Source: Scilla litardierei (taxonomy: Eukaryota; Streptophyta; Magnoliopsida; Asparagales; Asparagaceae). From it: a DNA stretch of 64,000 bases. The stretch's first letter is position 1. Each line of letters opens with the position of its first letter. Shown in pieces: positions 21,430-32,830 of this stretch. Where the stretch lies: contig CM061141.1 of assembly GCA_030789695.1 (NCBI GenBank), forward strand, positions 280,743,871-280,807,870, written 5' to 3'. A program made the position numbers and the translations under genes. The notes beneath the pieces are model-generated. The model searched no databases and was not told the DNA's origin. It saw only the letters and a program-made list of their open reading frames with translations.

Positions 21430-22562
21430 ATGGCAGGAAGACGTTTCACCCGTGGTGGGGGGTAGTGGTGCGATCCCTCATGATGAGGAGCCTGAGCGGG
21501 AACCCACCAGCGGTGAGATGATGCGGATGATGCTCCAGATGATGCAAGTGCAGCAGGGCGTGCTTTTGCAAGTCCAGAATGCTCCGCTTGCTCGAGCTGC
21601 CCGGGCTCTTCCGGATGCCCCTCGCTCTGAGCCAGGAGCGAAACAATTTCGGGAGCTGGGTCCCGCATATTTTGATGGTTCTGAGGGTCCTCTGGCTGCC
21701 GATGAGTGGATTCGGAACATCGAGGACAATCTGAAGATGGCCAAGATCACCCCGGCTAGATGGGTTGATTTGGCGAAGAGGCAACTCAAGGATAATGCTC
21801 GGAATTGGTGGGATGCGGAAGAGAAGATGTTGGTGGAGCCGATCGTCTGGGCTACCTTCAAGGCCAGATTTGAGGGTGAGTTCTTCCCGAAAGCTGCCAG
21901 GGAGGAGATGCTGCAGCAATTTATCGATTTGAAGCAAGGGAACTCGTCGGTGGACATGTATCACCAAGAGTTCATGAGGCTGAGTCGGTTTGCACCAAAG
22001 ATGGTGCAGGACGCTGAGGAGAAGGCTCAGAGGTTCCTACATGGGCTTGCTTCGGAGCTCCAGAGTTTTGTGACCTCTTCTGACCGGGAGTCTTATCAGA
22101 AGGTTCTAGTAGCAGCTAAGAGGCAGGAGCTGCTCGTGAACCAGAGGAGGGGGTCTGTTGTTGGTGCTGGGAAGAGGCCTGTGGAACAGGCGAGGGCTGT
22201 GGTTAGACCTGGATTCAGGCCGAACCAGCCTGCTCAGTTCAAGAGGCCAGGAGGGCCCGTTCGGAGGACTTGCCATTTCTGTGGCAAGGAGGGCCATGTC
22301 AAGGAATCATGTAGGAGGTTCTTGGGGCAATGTATTGCCTGTGGAGATCCCGCCCATGTTCTCAGGGAGTGCCCGAGGTTGAAGCAGCCTTGGAAGGCAC
22401 CTGTTGCAGCACAGCCGTTGCAGCAGCGAGCGTCTGTTCCTGCTGGACGTGGAGCAGCTCTTGTTCCGCAGAGGCAGGCTTTTCAGCAGGCTGTGCCGCC
22501 GAGGAGGCAGGCTTTTCTGATGACCGCTGCGGAGAGCGAGGCTGTGGATGAGGTTATCGCAG
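21430..22562 (+). pseudogene. gag: Element B gag
   Basis: The homologous ATG lies at 21430, but a run of six G (five in element A) puts a TAG at 21463-21465, codon 12. After that the frame is open to 22603 and encodes the capsid domain and two CCHC knuckles (CHFCGKEGHVKESC, CIACGDPAHVLREC) ending just before candidate intron 1. Gag would assemble particles and bind RNA; this copy needs re-initiation or frameshifting to be made. Very similar to the element A Gag apart from the region before and around the second knuckle. Confidence 0.9.
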
Positions 22563-22676
22563 GTAATCCTCGATCTAGCTGTTACATTCCTAGTTGGTTT
22601 TGATTGTTAGATTATGTTGTTTGCTTGAACATGGTTGTTTGCTAGACTATGGTTTGATTGTTAAATTGATTGTTAG
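22563..22676 (+). other. Candidate intron 1 of element B (gag/protease junction)
   Basis: GTAATCC...TTGTTAG, 114 nt, with the gag stop and further stops inside. Splicing joins GCA-G to GT-GTG, giving Ala-Gly-Val in frame. The element A version is 112 nt and gives the same join. Confidence 0.72.
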
Positions 22677-25096
22677 GTGTGGTTTTGGTTTGCACATTTC
22701 CTGCACGAGTCCTCTTTAACTCTGGTGCATCGATGTGCATTATTTCTCGAAGCTTCGTGGAGAGGCATTCCTTGTCGACGTCCCCTCTTCCAAAGAGTTG
22801 GAATATCGTTACAGGGAATGGCGTGGTCTCGGTGCATCGTGGTTGCAATTCTTGCTCGTTGGTGGTCTGTGGACATGAGCTTTTTGCTGATTTCATTGTC
22901 CACGACATCATCAACTATGATGTCGTTCTTGGGATGGACTGGCTTGTGAGCTTCTATGCTACGATTGACTGCAGGAGGAAGAAGGTGGTGTTCGAGATTC
23001 CTGGACATCCCGTGTTTGAGTTCAGTGGTGGTAGCAGTTCGCTTGGTCCTGTCAGATTTCGGGCCAGGCCGGTGGAGGCTGTGGCTATGCAGATGGAGCT
23101 GGAGTGGCCAGCTGTGGTGCGTGATTTTGGCGACGTCTTCCCCGAGGAGATGTCTGGTTTGCCGCCTGATCGGGTTTTGGAATTTTCTATCGATCTTGTT
23201 CCAGGTGCGCAGCCGATTTCGAAGGCGCCGTATCATATGGCACCCGCTGAGTTGGAAGAGTTGCGGAAGCAGTTGGATGAGCTTTTGCAGAAGGGTTATA
23301 TTAATCCTAGCGTGTCTCCGTGGGGAGCACCGGTGTTGCTGGTTAAGAAGAAGGATGGTTCGCGTCGCATGTGCGTGGACTATCGGGAGTTGAATGCGGT
23401 GACCATTAAGAATAAATACCCGTTGCCTCGCATCGATGATATTTTTGATCAGCTTGGAGGTTCGAGGGTGTTTTCAAAATTGGATTTGAGGAGTGGTTAC
23501 CATCAGTTGAAGGTGAAGAAGGGAGATGTTCCGAAGACAGCGTTCAGGACGAAGTATGGACACTATGAGTTCGTGGTTATGCCTTTCGACGTAACTAACG
23601 CGCCCGCAGTTTTCATGAATCTGATGAACCTGATTTTCTACGACTTTTTGGATAAGTTTGTCATTATCTTTATTGACGACATTCCGATCTATTCCAAGTC
23701 GGAGGAAGAGCATGCCTCGCACTTAAGGACGGTGTTGGAGATCTTGAGGAAGCATCGGTTGTATGCTAAGTTTTCGAAGTGCGAGTTTTGGCTGGATAGA
23801 GTTGCTTTTCTCGGGCATGTGGTGACTGGAGATGGTATTTCAGTGGATCCTGAGAAGATATGGGCCATCAGGGAGTGGCCTGTTCCGTCGTCGGCGTCTG
23901 AGATTCGGAGTTTTCTTGGACTTGCTGGTTATTATCGGCGATTCATTAAGGACTTTTCTCGTATTGCTGAGCCGATGACCAGGTTGACGCGGAAGGATGT
24001 TGCTTTTGTTTGGTCGGGTGATTGCGAGAGTGCTTTTGGTGTTCTGAAGGAGAGGTTGACGACTGCCCCTATTCTTGTTGTGCCTGATCGCAGCGGTGGA
24101 TTTGAGATCTTTTACGATGCTTCTGGCAAGGGTCTCGGTTGTGTGTTGCATCAGCACGGGCACGTTGTGGCGTATGCGTCTCGTCAGCTTAAGGTTCATG
24201 AGAAGAATTACCCGACGCATGATTTGGAGTTGGCTGCCGTTGTGTTTGCTCTTAAGATTTGGAGGCACTTCCTGCTGAGTGAGAAAGTGAAGATTTTCAC
24301 CGATCACAAAAGCTTGAAGTATATTTTCACTCAGAAGGAGCTCAACATGCGACAGCGTCGTTGGTTGGAGCTTATGGCGGACTATGAGATTGATTTGCAG
24401 TTTCACCCTGGCAAGGTGAATGTGGTTCCGGATGCTTTGAGTAGGCTTCCAGCGGTGATGATTTTGACCTCGCAGTGGAGATTGCAGCAGGATTTTTGCG
24501 AGTCTGGCGTGGAGATTGTTCTTCCTGGGGAGGCTTCGTCGTTGATGTACATGCAGGTACAGTCGACGATCGTGGATCGGATTAAGGCTGGCCAGGCTGA
24601 GGATCCGAAGCTGGTGAAGATTCAGGAGCAGGTGGAAGCCGGTCTGCGGACTGACTTTCTGATTCATGAGGATGGCTCGCTGAGGTTTGGAGCCAGGTTG
24701 TGTGTGCCAGCTGGGGATATCAGAGAGGAGCTGATGGTGGAGGCACACAGTTCGCCGTATTCTGTGCATCCTGGTGGCACCAAGATGTACCAGGATCTTC
24801 GTCTGAATTATTGGTGGCATGGTATGAAGAGGAGCGTGGCTCGGAGTGTAGCCAAGTTCTTGGTTTGCCAGCAAGTGAAGGCGGAGCATCAGCGTACGGC
24901 CGGGTTGCTACAACCGCTTCCGATTCCGGAGTGGAAATGGCAACACATCACTATGGATTTCGTGACTGGACTACCTCGGAGTCCGAAGCAGAATGACGCG
25001 ATTTGGGTGATCGTAGATCGATTGACCAAATCTGCGCACTGTATTCCGTTTCGAGTGGGACAGTCCACTGAGGCGCTAGCGAGGAGATATATGGAG
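22677..25096 (+). pseudogene. pol: Element B pol: protease, RT, RNase H, integrase N-terminus
   Basis: One open frame (readable from ATG 22670 to a stop at 25159 in the unspliced sequence). Protease motif reads LFNSGAS: the catalytic Asp found in element A is Asn here, which should abolish cleavage. Reverse transcriptase motifs [17 protein letters not shown] and FIDDIPIY follow (active-site Asp pair at 23675-23680). RNase H runs from about 24110 ([22 protein letters not shown]), then the integrase HHCC region 24740-24880, where one Cys is Phe (AKFLVCQQ against AKCLVCQQ in A), and the first catalytic Asp in [11 protein letters not shown]. Tekay-type chromovirus by domain order and C-terminus. 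Confidence 0.93.
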
Positions 25097-25168
25097 GTAA
25101 AATTCTTTTTACTCTCCGTTTTATTTCCTTTTCCTAGTTTGGATAGTGATGTAACGTGAATCGTGCAG
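25097..25168 (+). other. Candidate intron 2 of element B (inside integrase)
   Basis: GTAAAATTC...GTGCAG, 72 nt with an in-frame stop. Splicing joins ATG-GAG to GAG-GTT-GTG, restoring continuous integrase between the first and second catalytic Asp. The A copy is 71 nt. Confidence 0.7.
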
Positions 25169-26071
25169 GAGGTTGTGCGACTTCATGGAATCCCCGTGAG
25201 TATCGTGTCTGACAGAGACACGAGGTTCACATCTCAGTTCTGGCAGAGTTTGCAGAAGAGCTTGGGTACGCGTCTGAGTTTCAGCACGGCGTACCATCCG
25301 CAGACGGATGGCCAGTCCGAGAGGACGATTCAGATTTTGGAAGACATGCTGAGGGCGTGCATGTTGGATTTCAAGGGTTCGTGGGAGGACCATCTGCATT
25401 TGGTGGAGTTCTCTTACAACAACAGCTTCCAGGCGAGTATTGGCATGGCGCCTTTCGTCGCTCTTTATGGGAGGAAATGTCGATCGCCATTGAGTTGGGA
25501 TGACGTTGGTGATCGGGAGTTGTTGGGACCTGAGATGATCGTGGAGGCCGTGGATATCGTCAGGAATATTCGGGAGAGGTTGAGGATTGCTCAGGACCGT
25601 TTTAAGCATTGGGCGGATGCTAAACATCGTCCTTTGGAGTTTCAGCCGGGCGACCATGTGTTCTTGAAGATTTCCCCGAATCGTGGTGTGATTCGTTTCG
25701 GGAAGCGTGGGAAGTTGAGCCCGCGATACATTGGACCGTTTGACGTTTTGGAGAGGGTTGGCGAGGTGGCTTATCGCTTGGCCTTGCCGCCATCTTTGGA
25801 AGGAGTTCACAATGTTTTCCATGTGTCGCAGCTTCGTCGATACATTAGCGATCCGTCTCATGCGGTAGATTTTTCGGAGATTACCGTTCGCCCCGATATG
25901 ACGTATGACCAGCATCCAGTGCAGATTCTGGACAGGCGTCAGAAATCTCTTCGGAACAAGATTGTCAATCTTGTGAGGGTGATGTGGCGACACGGCTCAC
26001 CTGGAGAGTCTACTTGGGAGAATGAGGATGAGATGCGAGAGCGTTTCCCACTTTTGTTTCCGGACTCGTGA
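25169..26071 (+). CDS. pol: Element B pol, last exon: integrase core end and chromodomain-like tail
   Basis: Open to the stop at 26071. Encodes [20 protein letters not shown] (second catalytic Asp), [13 protein letters not shown] (catalytic Glu), the [12 protein letters not shown] module that supports DNA binding, and a C-terminal tail with [20 protein letters not shown], the Tekay-style chromodomain relative. The frame is intact here, unlike in element A. It is expressed only as part of the Gag-Pol polyprotein if candidate intron 2 is spliced; no own start is proposed. Confidence 0.9.
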   Translation, partial: EVVRLHGIPVSIVSDRDTRFTSQFWQSLQKSLGTRLSFSTAYHPQTDGQSERTIQILEDMLRACMLDFKGSWEDHLHLVEFSYNNSFQASIGMAPFVALYGRKCRSPLSWDDVGDRELLGPEMIVEAVDIVRNIRERLRIAQDRFKHWADAKHRPLEFQPGDHVFLKISPNRGVIRFGKRGKLSPRYIGPFDVLERVGEVAYRLALPPSLEGVHNVFHVSQLRRYISDPSHAVDFSEITVRPDMTYDQHPVQILDRRQKSLRNKIVNLVRVMWRHGSPGESTWENEDEMRERFPLLFPDS

Positions 26072-26106
26072 GTATTTGGAAATTCCGAGGACGGAATTTT
26101 CTTAAG

Positions 26107-26116
26107 TTGGGGAGGA
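26107..26116 (+). other. Element B polypurine tract
   Basis: TTGGGGAGGA immediately before the 3' LTR TGTAACG. Confidence 0.88.
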
Positions 26117-28594
26117 TGTAACGACTGCTTTTCATGTATCTGGATTTAATATAATATAATATATGATTTGATGGATTTTCTCCTCTTGTGTGGTTTTCGT
26201 CTCCGTAGCTTTCATTTTCGATCGATTCGTCGTATTTTCTCGTTTCTTCCTTAGGATCGTCGATTTCGAAGTAAGTCATTCGTGACGGACTTCATAACGG
26301 TCGTATCTAACTATTAGATCAAGCCTAGGAGTCTTAGGAATCGATCCCGGGGCCCCGTGCTCCGTATCGGAACTTTTTGTGCTCATTAGCCGGTATAAGA
26401 AGGGGCACCGACCGACTAGATGACGATCCAGTCGGTCGGTAATCCTTCTTGGACCGACTAGTTGGCTTTCTAAAATTATTCAGGAGTTACTGTTTATCGT
26501 TAGTCGGTCTAAGAACATGGGTTGACCGACTAGGTTGCAGACTAGTCGGTCGGAAATGCTTCTTTAACCGACTAACACATCATCTTAATTTTAGTTGAGC
26601 TACTGTTTACTCTTAGTCAGTCTAAGAACGTTCATCGACCAACTAGATGATAAACTAGTCGGTCAGTATTTGTTCATGGACCGACTAACTCTAAAATCCT
26701 ATTTTCGTTCAGGAGTTACTGTTTGCACTTAGTCGGTCTGCGTTGGTCGACCGACCGACTAGTTGCTAAACTAGTCGGTCAGTGGTTGCTCTTTGACCGA
26801 CTAACCAGTGTCAAAACCCTAATTTCTGGGCAGCCGCCAGCCCATCCTATTTAAACCCAACCCAATCGTTTTCTTCTTCCCCAACACGACCCAAAACCCT
26901 AAAATCTTCCTCTTTGAGCCCCCATCTTCCTCCAAGCTTCATTTCTTCATTTCAAGCCCTAGAATCATCATCCAAACCATCCATTCACTCTAACTACCTC
27001 TCATCTTCCCCAAAATCTCACCAAATCCATCAAAATCCCCAAATCCCCCAAAACCCTAGTTTCCCCAAACTTCTCCAATCTTTTCCAGATCTGATCCTAG
27101 GGTTCCCCGGAGTGTTTTTTCGGCCTCCTCTCGGTAAGAAATCGATCTACCGTTGTTTTCATAACCTATTTATATTTTTATGAAACCCTAATATAATTTC
27201 ATGTTGTTTGATGATTGTTCCCCCAAAACAGCGATTTCCCCGTAGATTGGCATCCGTGTGACGAAGTAGTCGCCATCCCCGATGCTAGGCAAGTGAAACT
27301 TGCCACTTAGGGTTTAGGCCATGTTTTAGGCCACTTACCTTGCTTTAGCGTAAAAGAGACTAAACGGTGAAAGGATAGCCGATTAGACGCCATTGACCTA
27401 GCTTGACAACGAAGCTTGGTCCGTCACCCTCATCATGCTTGTATGTCACGTTTACTTTAAATTAACGGTACGCGAATATGTTCATGTCATTGCATTTTGC
27501 CTGTCACGTTTAAATTCGATTAACGGTACGCTAATATCTGTTCCTGGCATCGCATAGTGATTATTTACTGTGATTGCGTAGCACACGCTACAATGCTATT
27601 ATTTTCCTGGCTCGTGTTCCAGAAGCGAGCCCTGTAGTTGGAAACCCCAACGCTCGACACATATGGGTGGGGTAAGAGATAAGCGGACTGAGCCCCGAGT
27701 TGGCCTGATCCGCCACTCCGGCCAGCAGGTGGACTCTCTAGTGCACAAGTGTTTATTAGTGATACGAGATAAGCGGCCTGAGCCACGAGCTGGCCAGCAG
27801 GTGGACTCTCTATGCACTAAGTGATAATCGTGATAAGTGATTAATAGTGATACGAGATAAGCGGCCTGAGCCACGAGCTGGCCAGCAGGTGGACTCTCTA
27901 TGCACTAAGTGATAAGTGATAAGTGATAAGTGATAAGTGTTAAATGATAAGTGATTAGTGATTTGGTAGCTTTTGCTACATCGTGCGTGCTTGCCTCTCT
28001 TTTAAACTGTTGCATCATGCTTAACTGCCATGTCATTGCTTAATACTATAACTGCTAGGTTGCTAGTTGCCTTACTTTCCGTTTCCTTGCCCAAGTCTTT
28101 TAGACTTGCTGACATGTGCCCCTTTACTCTTTTGGGTGACACATGTTAGATCCTGAGCCCGAGTACCTTGTTGAGGACGAGGTGTTTGCTGACGCCGAGC
28201 TCGAGCTTGTGTTTGACGGGGAGTACGTGGATACTGGGGACCAGTCCTAGTGTCTTCGTTGTGTTTTACTTTTGTTAGACAGTTGTTTTGTTATCGGTGC
28301 GTAGCACCCATACTTTGTTATGTCGTTTCTTTTGTTGGCCTTGTTCTGGGCCTTAGACTCTTTTCTTTTAGCCTGGTGGCTTTTCTGGATGTTGAACTTA
28401 TTTTTCTTGTTGGACAATGTATGAGATGTGAGATTTTATTTCAGTCTCTCCTTGTGTTATTATTGTTATTCTGTTGTGGTTATAGGGACCTGCTTATGTA
28501 TTATTGACGCTTATCGGGTTTGGGGCTTCACAGCTCCACTCCCGTGCGGACCTTTTCACGTCTCGCCTCCATTTTAGGGAAGCGGGTCATGACA
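26117..28594 (+). repeat. Element B 3' LTR
   Basis: 2478 bp, same length as the 5' LTR, with only scattered substitutions. Contains the dyad array 26385-26810, the tandem block about 27660-27950 and the acidic ORF copy 28143-28250. Confidence 0.95.
28143..28250 (+). CDS. 35-codon acidic ORF in element B 3' LTR
   Basis: Third copy of the small acidic ORF; start, stop and length are kept. Two residues differ from the 5' LTR copy (Ala for Thr at 18, Leu for Pro at 20). Confidence 0.35.
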   Translation: MLDPEPEYLVEDEVFADAELELVFDGEYVDTGDQS

Positions 28595-28688
28595 CCTTCC
28601 AATAAGCAAAGTCTATACCGTTAAACTTAGGGGGACGAGCTATAGACTGACCTTCAGCAAAAGAACAATCAGATATATTCATGGTCAT
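28595..28688 (-). pseudogene. gag: Element C gag, N-terminal fragment
   Basis: Minus-strand ATG at 28688 begins MTMNISDCSFAEGQSIARPP and reads into PKFNGIDFAYW, the usual copia Gag N-terminus, then is cut by element B at its CCTTC target site. The rest of the gene is at 17037-18807. Confidence 0.85.
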
Positions 28689-28720
28689 TTAAAAAATCTA
28701 GACTAGATCCCCTAAACTGG

Positions 28721-28733
28721 CTCTGATACCACT
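28721..28733 (-). other. Element C primer binding site (iMet-tRNA type)
   Basis: The minus strand reads TGGTATCAGAGCC a couple of bases inside the 5' LTR, complementary to initiator tRNA-Met. Confidence 0.85.
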
Positions 28734-30553
28734 TGTTGGATCTGGATCGTAGCCTAGAGGGGGGGTGAATAGGCTAATAAAAATATTCGTGCAACCCACG
28801 AACAATCCCACACAGTTATAGGCACAGACAGGGCAATAAAATAGCAATCACAGAATACGCACAGATATACCCTGGTTCGGTCGTCCCCACGACCTACTCC
28901 AGCCCCCGAAAGCAACTACTAGATAGATATGTAATCAAGTATAGCTACAATGAGTCAAGATCCCAAATCTACTCTCACCTAGCTCGTATGCACACCACGT
29001 GCTATACACTATCAATCTAGTCAGATGCTCTCCCTTCGTGACGACTCGCACAGTCGTCAGGTCCCCAAAAAGTAACACAGAAGGTAATGTTTCCCCTAGA
29101 GATCGCTACACCAATACAAAGATAAATAAATAGAGTTTTAGAAATGCTCAGTAATGGTGAGTCGTCTCTGTCGTTCAGTGTGTGTCAGATCTCGTCTGAC
29201 GTAGATGTAGATGTCACGTCTCTCGTCTCTCGTGCAACTCAAGTTGCGGCACTTGTTGTTGAGAACTCCTTCAAATAATCTTGATCCCCTCCTTTGTTTA
29301 TGCGTCCAAATATAAGTGGCTCCTCACAGATTTCGGCCTCGGCTTGATGCACTTTAGTTGCCTACAAAATAAAAAACCAAAGACTATGAGATTATATAAA
29401 AGAACAAGAGTTGCTTGCACTTTAGTTGCCGGTTATTATCTTTTTTTTCGGCCTAAAAAAATAACACAAGTACACACCTATTTAAACCTCAGTCCAAGCA
29501 CAATTAAAATAAATAAATAAACACGGACTTCCCTTTTCTTTGCAATTCGGCTACCTTGGGATTTTTGTTGATGTTTGATCGGAGAAATCAAAGTTGTGGC
29601 ACCTTATTCCTTCAAAAACATGCGGCCTTGGGTATTAGAAAATTTTCGGCTGTCAACAGAACCCCCAAAAGAAATTGACCTGCGCCTGCCCCCTTCAAAG
29701 ATTTCGGCCCTTCAATTCTTTCGGCTGCTCCTTTAAAAACTGGGAATTGTGATTGGCTCTCCCCTCTCCTTTAATTAACTTTCCTCCACTAAGAATTTTT
29801 CCACTCTCTTAATTAATGAAGCCATGCAAAAGAGAATTGCACAGCATCAAAGAAAACAAAACCTGCAACAAAAAAAAGTGAGTGGAATTATGAAATAAAA
29901 TCATATGCATGCACACAGAATTCGGTTGGGTTGGGAATTAAAAAACAAAACAAAAACAAGTGGACATGAAACTCCCTTGGGTAATGTGCATGAGCTCTCT
30001 CCACAAATTTGTTCCAAAAGCCCCAGATTTGTTTTGCACGGTTGCTTCTTATTTTTGTTGCGGAGCACTTCTTTTTTTTGACTTGCGGCTGCTAAAAATG
30101 AAGGCTTCCTGTTAAATAAAAATCGGCAGACCTTGCTTAACAATTCGGCTCCTAGGGTTTTTCATATTCTTTTTTTAAGGGTAGAGGGGTATTAAAATGG
30201 GCCGGCCTCTCTCTTGGATATACGCAAGCCCAGGGAACACAACAAAAAAACAAGCTCACCCCTTGTTTTGAATGGGTGTGGCAGTACACAGGTCAAAGAG
30301 ATTAATTATTATTATTTAATGGCTCTCATGACTAGGGTTTGGCTTGGTACGGAATAGGTTTAGGGGTTTGACTGCAATAAATATAAGTTAACACAAGTTA
30401 CGTTCTCCCCTTTCTCCATTGCACATTCCCCAAATCCTTTCCGTGAATTAATCGCACGTTTGCCGTTCCTGAAACACTTAGCACACACGTTAAAAACGTT
30501 CACACACGTTTGTTATCATCAAACACGAAGTTCACAGATCGTTGCTACCAACA
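28734..30553 (-). repeat. Element C 5' LTR
   Basis: 1820 bp; pairs with 13817-15634. Ends directly on the ATCCC target duplication. Confidence 0.92.
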
Positions 30554-30558
30554 ATCCC

Positions 30559-31524
30559 AGAATCCTTTTTACTCGTGGGCATAGCTGACGGCATACTTGA
30601 TGGATCGATTCCAGGAGACACCGGATGGATATTTCTACGAGCAGCTCAGAGCACTTAGACAGGAAGGTATGGTGCGGGATTTTATGAAGAAGTTTGAGTT
30701 GCTATCGGGCCGAGTGCATGGCTTCACTGAGGAGATACTCATGGGAACTTCATAGAGGGGCTGAAGCCTTCCATTTAGGCTGAGTTGAGGATGCAGAGCC
30801 CCAGGGACTTGGAGGACCTGATTCGCCTCGCACAGAAGGCGGAGGAGAAGCATGCGGAGGAGAGGCAGATATGGGGAGCCTTGGGGGCCCCAAATCCCTT
30901 CCCAACACCAGCAGCAGCACAGAGGGTGCCTATAGGAGTACTGGAGGCCAGAGGAGAGGCTCATCCAGCGACGTTGGAGAGGTGACTGACAGAGGTAGAG
31001 GTGTGGGAGAAGCGGTGGAATGGACTATGTTTTCGTTGTGATAAGCGGTTTACCCCCGGTCACCGATGAGCGAGTCGCCTATTGGAGATCAGTATAGTGC
31101 CAGATAAGGAGGGGTATGTTGGCGAAGAGGAGTATGAGGCAGAGGAGGTCGTGGAAGAGAAAAAGTCACATCTAGATGTAGCAGAGGTGTCCCTGAACTC
31201 CGTGGTAGGGTTCACCCCGAACCATACCATGAAGCTGTCAGGGTGATTAGACAAGACAACGGTGACAGTACTCATAGACAGTGGGGCCACCCACAACTTC
31301 ATATCTCAACAGTTGGTGGATCGTCATGGGTTGCAGCTGAGCACCTTAGAGAAGTTTACGGTCCTGTTAGGGACAATGAGAATGGAGGAGAGCAGTGGGA
31401 TGTGCAAGGGGCTGTGCTTGACCTTGCAGGGTGTGTAGATCATGTTGGATATGGACGACATGTATACACCCATGAGGGGATGTATGAGGGTATACGGACC
31501 TCGGATGTCGCGTGCATGAAAGCA
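30559..31524 (+). pseudogene. Element D gag C-terminal part and protease fragment
   Basis: Continues D gag after element C: DRFQETPDGYFYEQLRALRQ and DFMKKFELLSGRVHGFTEE (rest of capsid domain, about 30600-30760, with frame breaks near 30750-30780), then AELRMQSPRDLEDLIRLAQKAEEKH, a decayed zinc knuckle near 31020, and an aspartic protease start with LIDSGATHNFISQQLVD at about 31265-31330. The sequence then runs into element F. Several stops and frameshifts; non-functional. Confidence 0.82.
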
Positions 31525-31962
31525 TGTGCGAAGGGAACCTTTTCATGTGTGAAAAGGACCACTCGATAAGTGGAAAAAGTCACTTTATAAGTGCAAAAAG
31601 GCACTTGATAAGTGCATAATGAAGAGGATAAGGAAATGTGCTAATATAGGCTAATAAGCTTATATATGGTTATTTCCTACAATAACTACCCCTAAAGACT
31701 ATAAATAGGACCCAAGGGTAAGGCTTTTAAGGCTAATCCTTCATGCCATAAGTTTGCATAAGGCAAAACTTTTCCTCTTCTCCCTTCCATTTTGTTCTTC
31801 TTCTAAATAGAGATTTAGACGGTGGAAACTCTGCTTCGATCCTCTGTGACGAAGTACTGACAGTTTTGGCGAATCCGAGGGCAAAGTTCAGAGACTACAG
31901 CGATGCGTACGCTAACGTAAGTTCTCTTTCGATCCTCCATCCTCGCGCGACGAGATCCTACA
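31525..31962 (+). repeat. Element F 5' LTR (start inferred)
   Basis: About 438 bp. Contains an AAGTG-rich repeat near 31560-31620, ACTATAAATAGGACC (TATA box) at about 31698, and ends CCTACA before the primer site. Confidence 0.7.
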
Positions 31963-31963
31963 T

Positions 31964-31976
31964 TGGTATCAGAGCC
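31964..31976 (+). other. Element F primer binding site
   Basis: TGGTATCAGAGCC one base after the LTR end; initiator tRNA-Met type. Confidence 0.88.
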
Positions 31977-32489
31977 ATACGGGTTCGCTCCGGTCTCACC
32001 GATGAACGAGGCGTTGTCTTTTTCACGAATGAGTTTCCTACCATTATGGATATGGTAGGAGCGCATCGTGACGGAGAGAATTGCAGCAGTTGTTCTTTTC
32101 ACATTAGGGTCTTCTGTCATTACGGATATGGCAGGAACTCTCAGTGACGGGAAGAACTGACCGTTCATCTCGCCAAACTCTCACTCTTCATGGATGCTGA
32201 GTCTCCATTCAATAGAGAATGTGAACTCTCTTCATGTGGAGCGTGAAGTTTGCGGTCGTGAAGGTATGTTATTTTTTTTGCACACGGCCATTGAAACATA
32301 ACTACTTTCTCGATGAACGGGTGTCTCGTCGGAGAAGATGGTAGTTATTCTCAACGGAGAGGATGACCTTTTTTGGTGCATGATCACCATGGCCATATGG
32401 GCCATGGAGGCTACGTATCCCCCCTCCCCATGCGGAGGGGGTTGGCTACGGCCAATGACAACCAAGACGCCCCCTCCGGGAGGGGGGGT

Positions 32490-32830
32490 GTGCAAACCGA
32501 ACCCCTAGGAAGGGGAGGCCGGCCATGGCCAAGGGGCCATGGCCGGCATGCACAAAGGCCGGCCCTGGCCTCGGCCAGGGCCCTGGCCGGCCAGGGCAGA
32601 GGCCCTGGCCGAAGGGCCAGGGCCCCCCTGGCCGAAGGGCCAGGGCCCCCCTGGCCGGCCCTGGCCGGCCCTGGCCAGCCTCGGCCAGGGCAGAGGCCCT
32701 GGCCGGGGGGGCCAGGGCCCCTGGCTGGCCAGGGCAGAGGCCCTGGCCGACCAGCCAGGAACCCCTGGCCGGCACTGGCCGGCCTCGGCCAGGGTAGATG
32801 CCCCGGCCGAGGGGACATGGCCACGCCGAG
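32490..32830. repeat. GC-rich GGCCAGGGCC/GGCCCTGGCC minisatellite in element F leader
   Basis: About 340 bp built almost only from GGCC, CCAGGG and CCCTGG words, many self-complementary, in an otherwise AT-rich element. It lies between the primer site and gag. The long ORFs here on both strands are low-complexity by-products. Confidence 0.85.

Larger units (their letters stand above)
18808..28594 (+). mobile_element. Element B: full-length Ty3/gypsy Tekay-type chromovirus
   Basis: Complete element of 9787 bp inserted in element C gag, flanked by the duplication CCTTC (18803-18807 and 28595-28599). LTRs are both 2478 bp and nearly identical by eye, indicating recent insertion. Internal order: gag, candidate intron 1, protease-RT-RNase H-integrase, candidate intron 2, integrase end with chromodomain-like tail, polypurine tract. 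Damage: a one-base insertion in gag, protease catalytic Asp changed to Asn, and one Cys of the integrase zinc site changed. It was presumably mobilised by helper proteins, or it decayed after insertion. Confidence 0.96.
13817..30553 (-). mobile_element. Element C: gag-only Ty1/copia (SIRE/Maximus-like) element containing element B
   Basis: LTRs at 13817-15634 and 28734-30553 begin and end TGTT...AACA, and the whole is flanked by the 5-bp duplication ATCCC (13812-13816, 30554-30558). Minus orientation: the primer site TGGTATCAGAGCC abuts the right LTR and a purine tract abuts the left LTR. The internal region without element B is only about 3.3 kb and holds gag but no protease, RT or integrase, so C is non-autonomous and would have depended on a relative. 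Gag is interrupted by B and has a stop at 18681-18683. Confidence 0.9.

Noticed and set aside
31866..32147. Overlapping ORFs after the element F LTR
   Set aside because: They span the primer site and untranslated leader; no Gag similarity before 33519.
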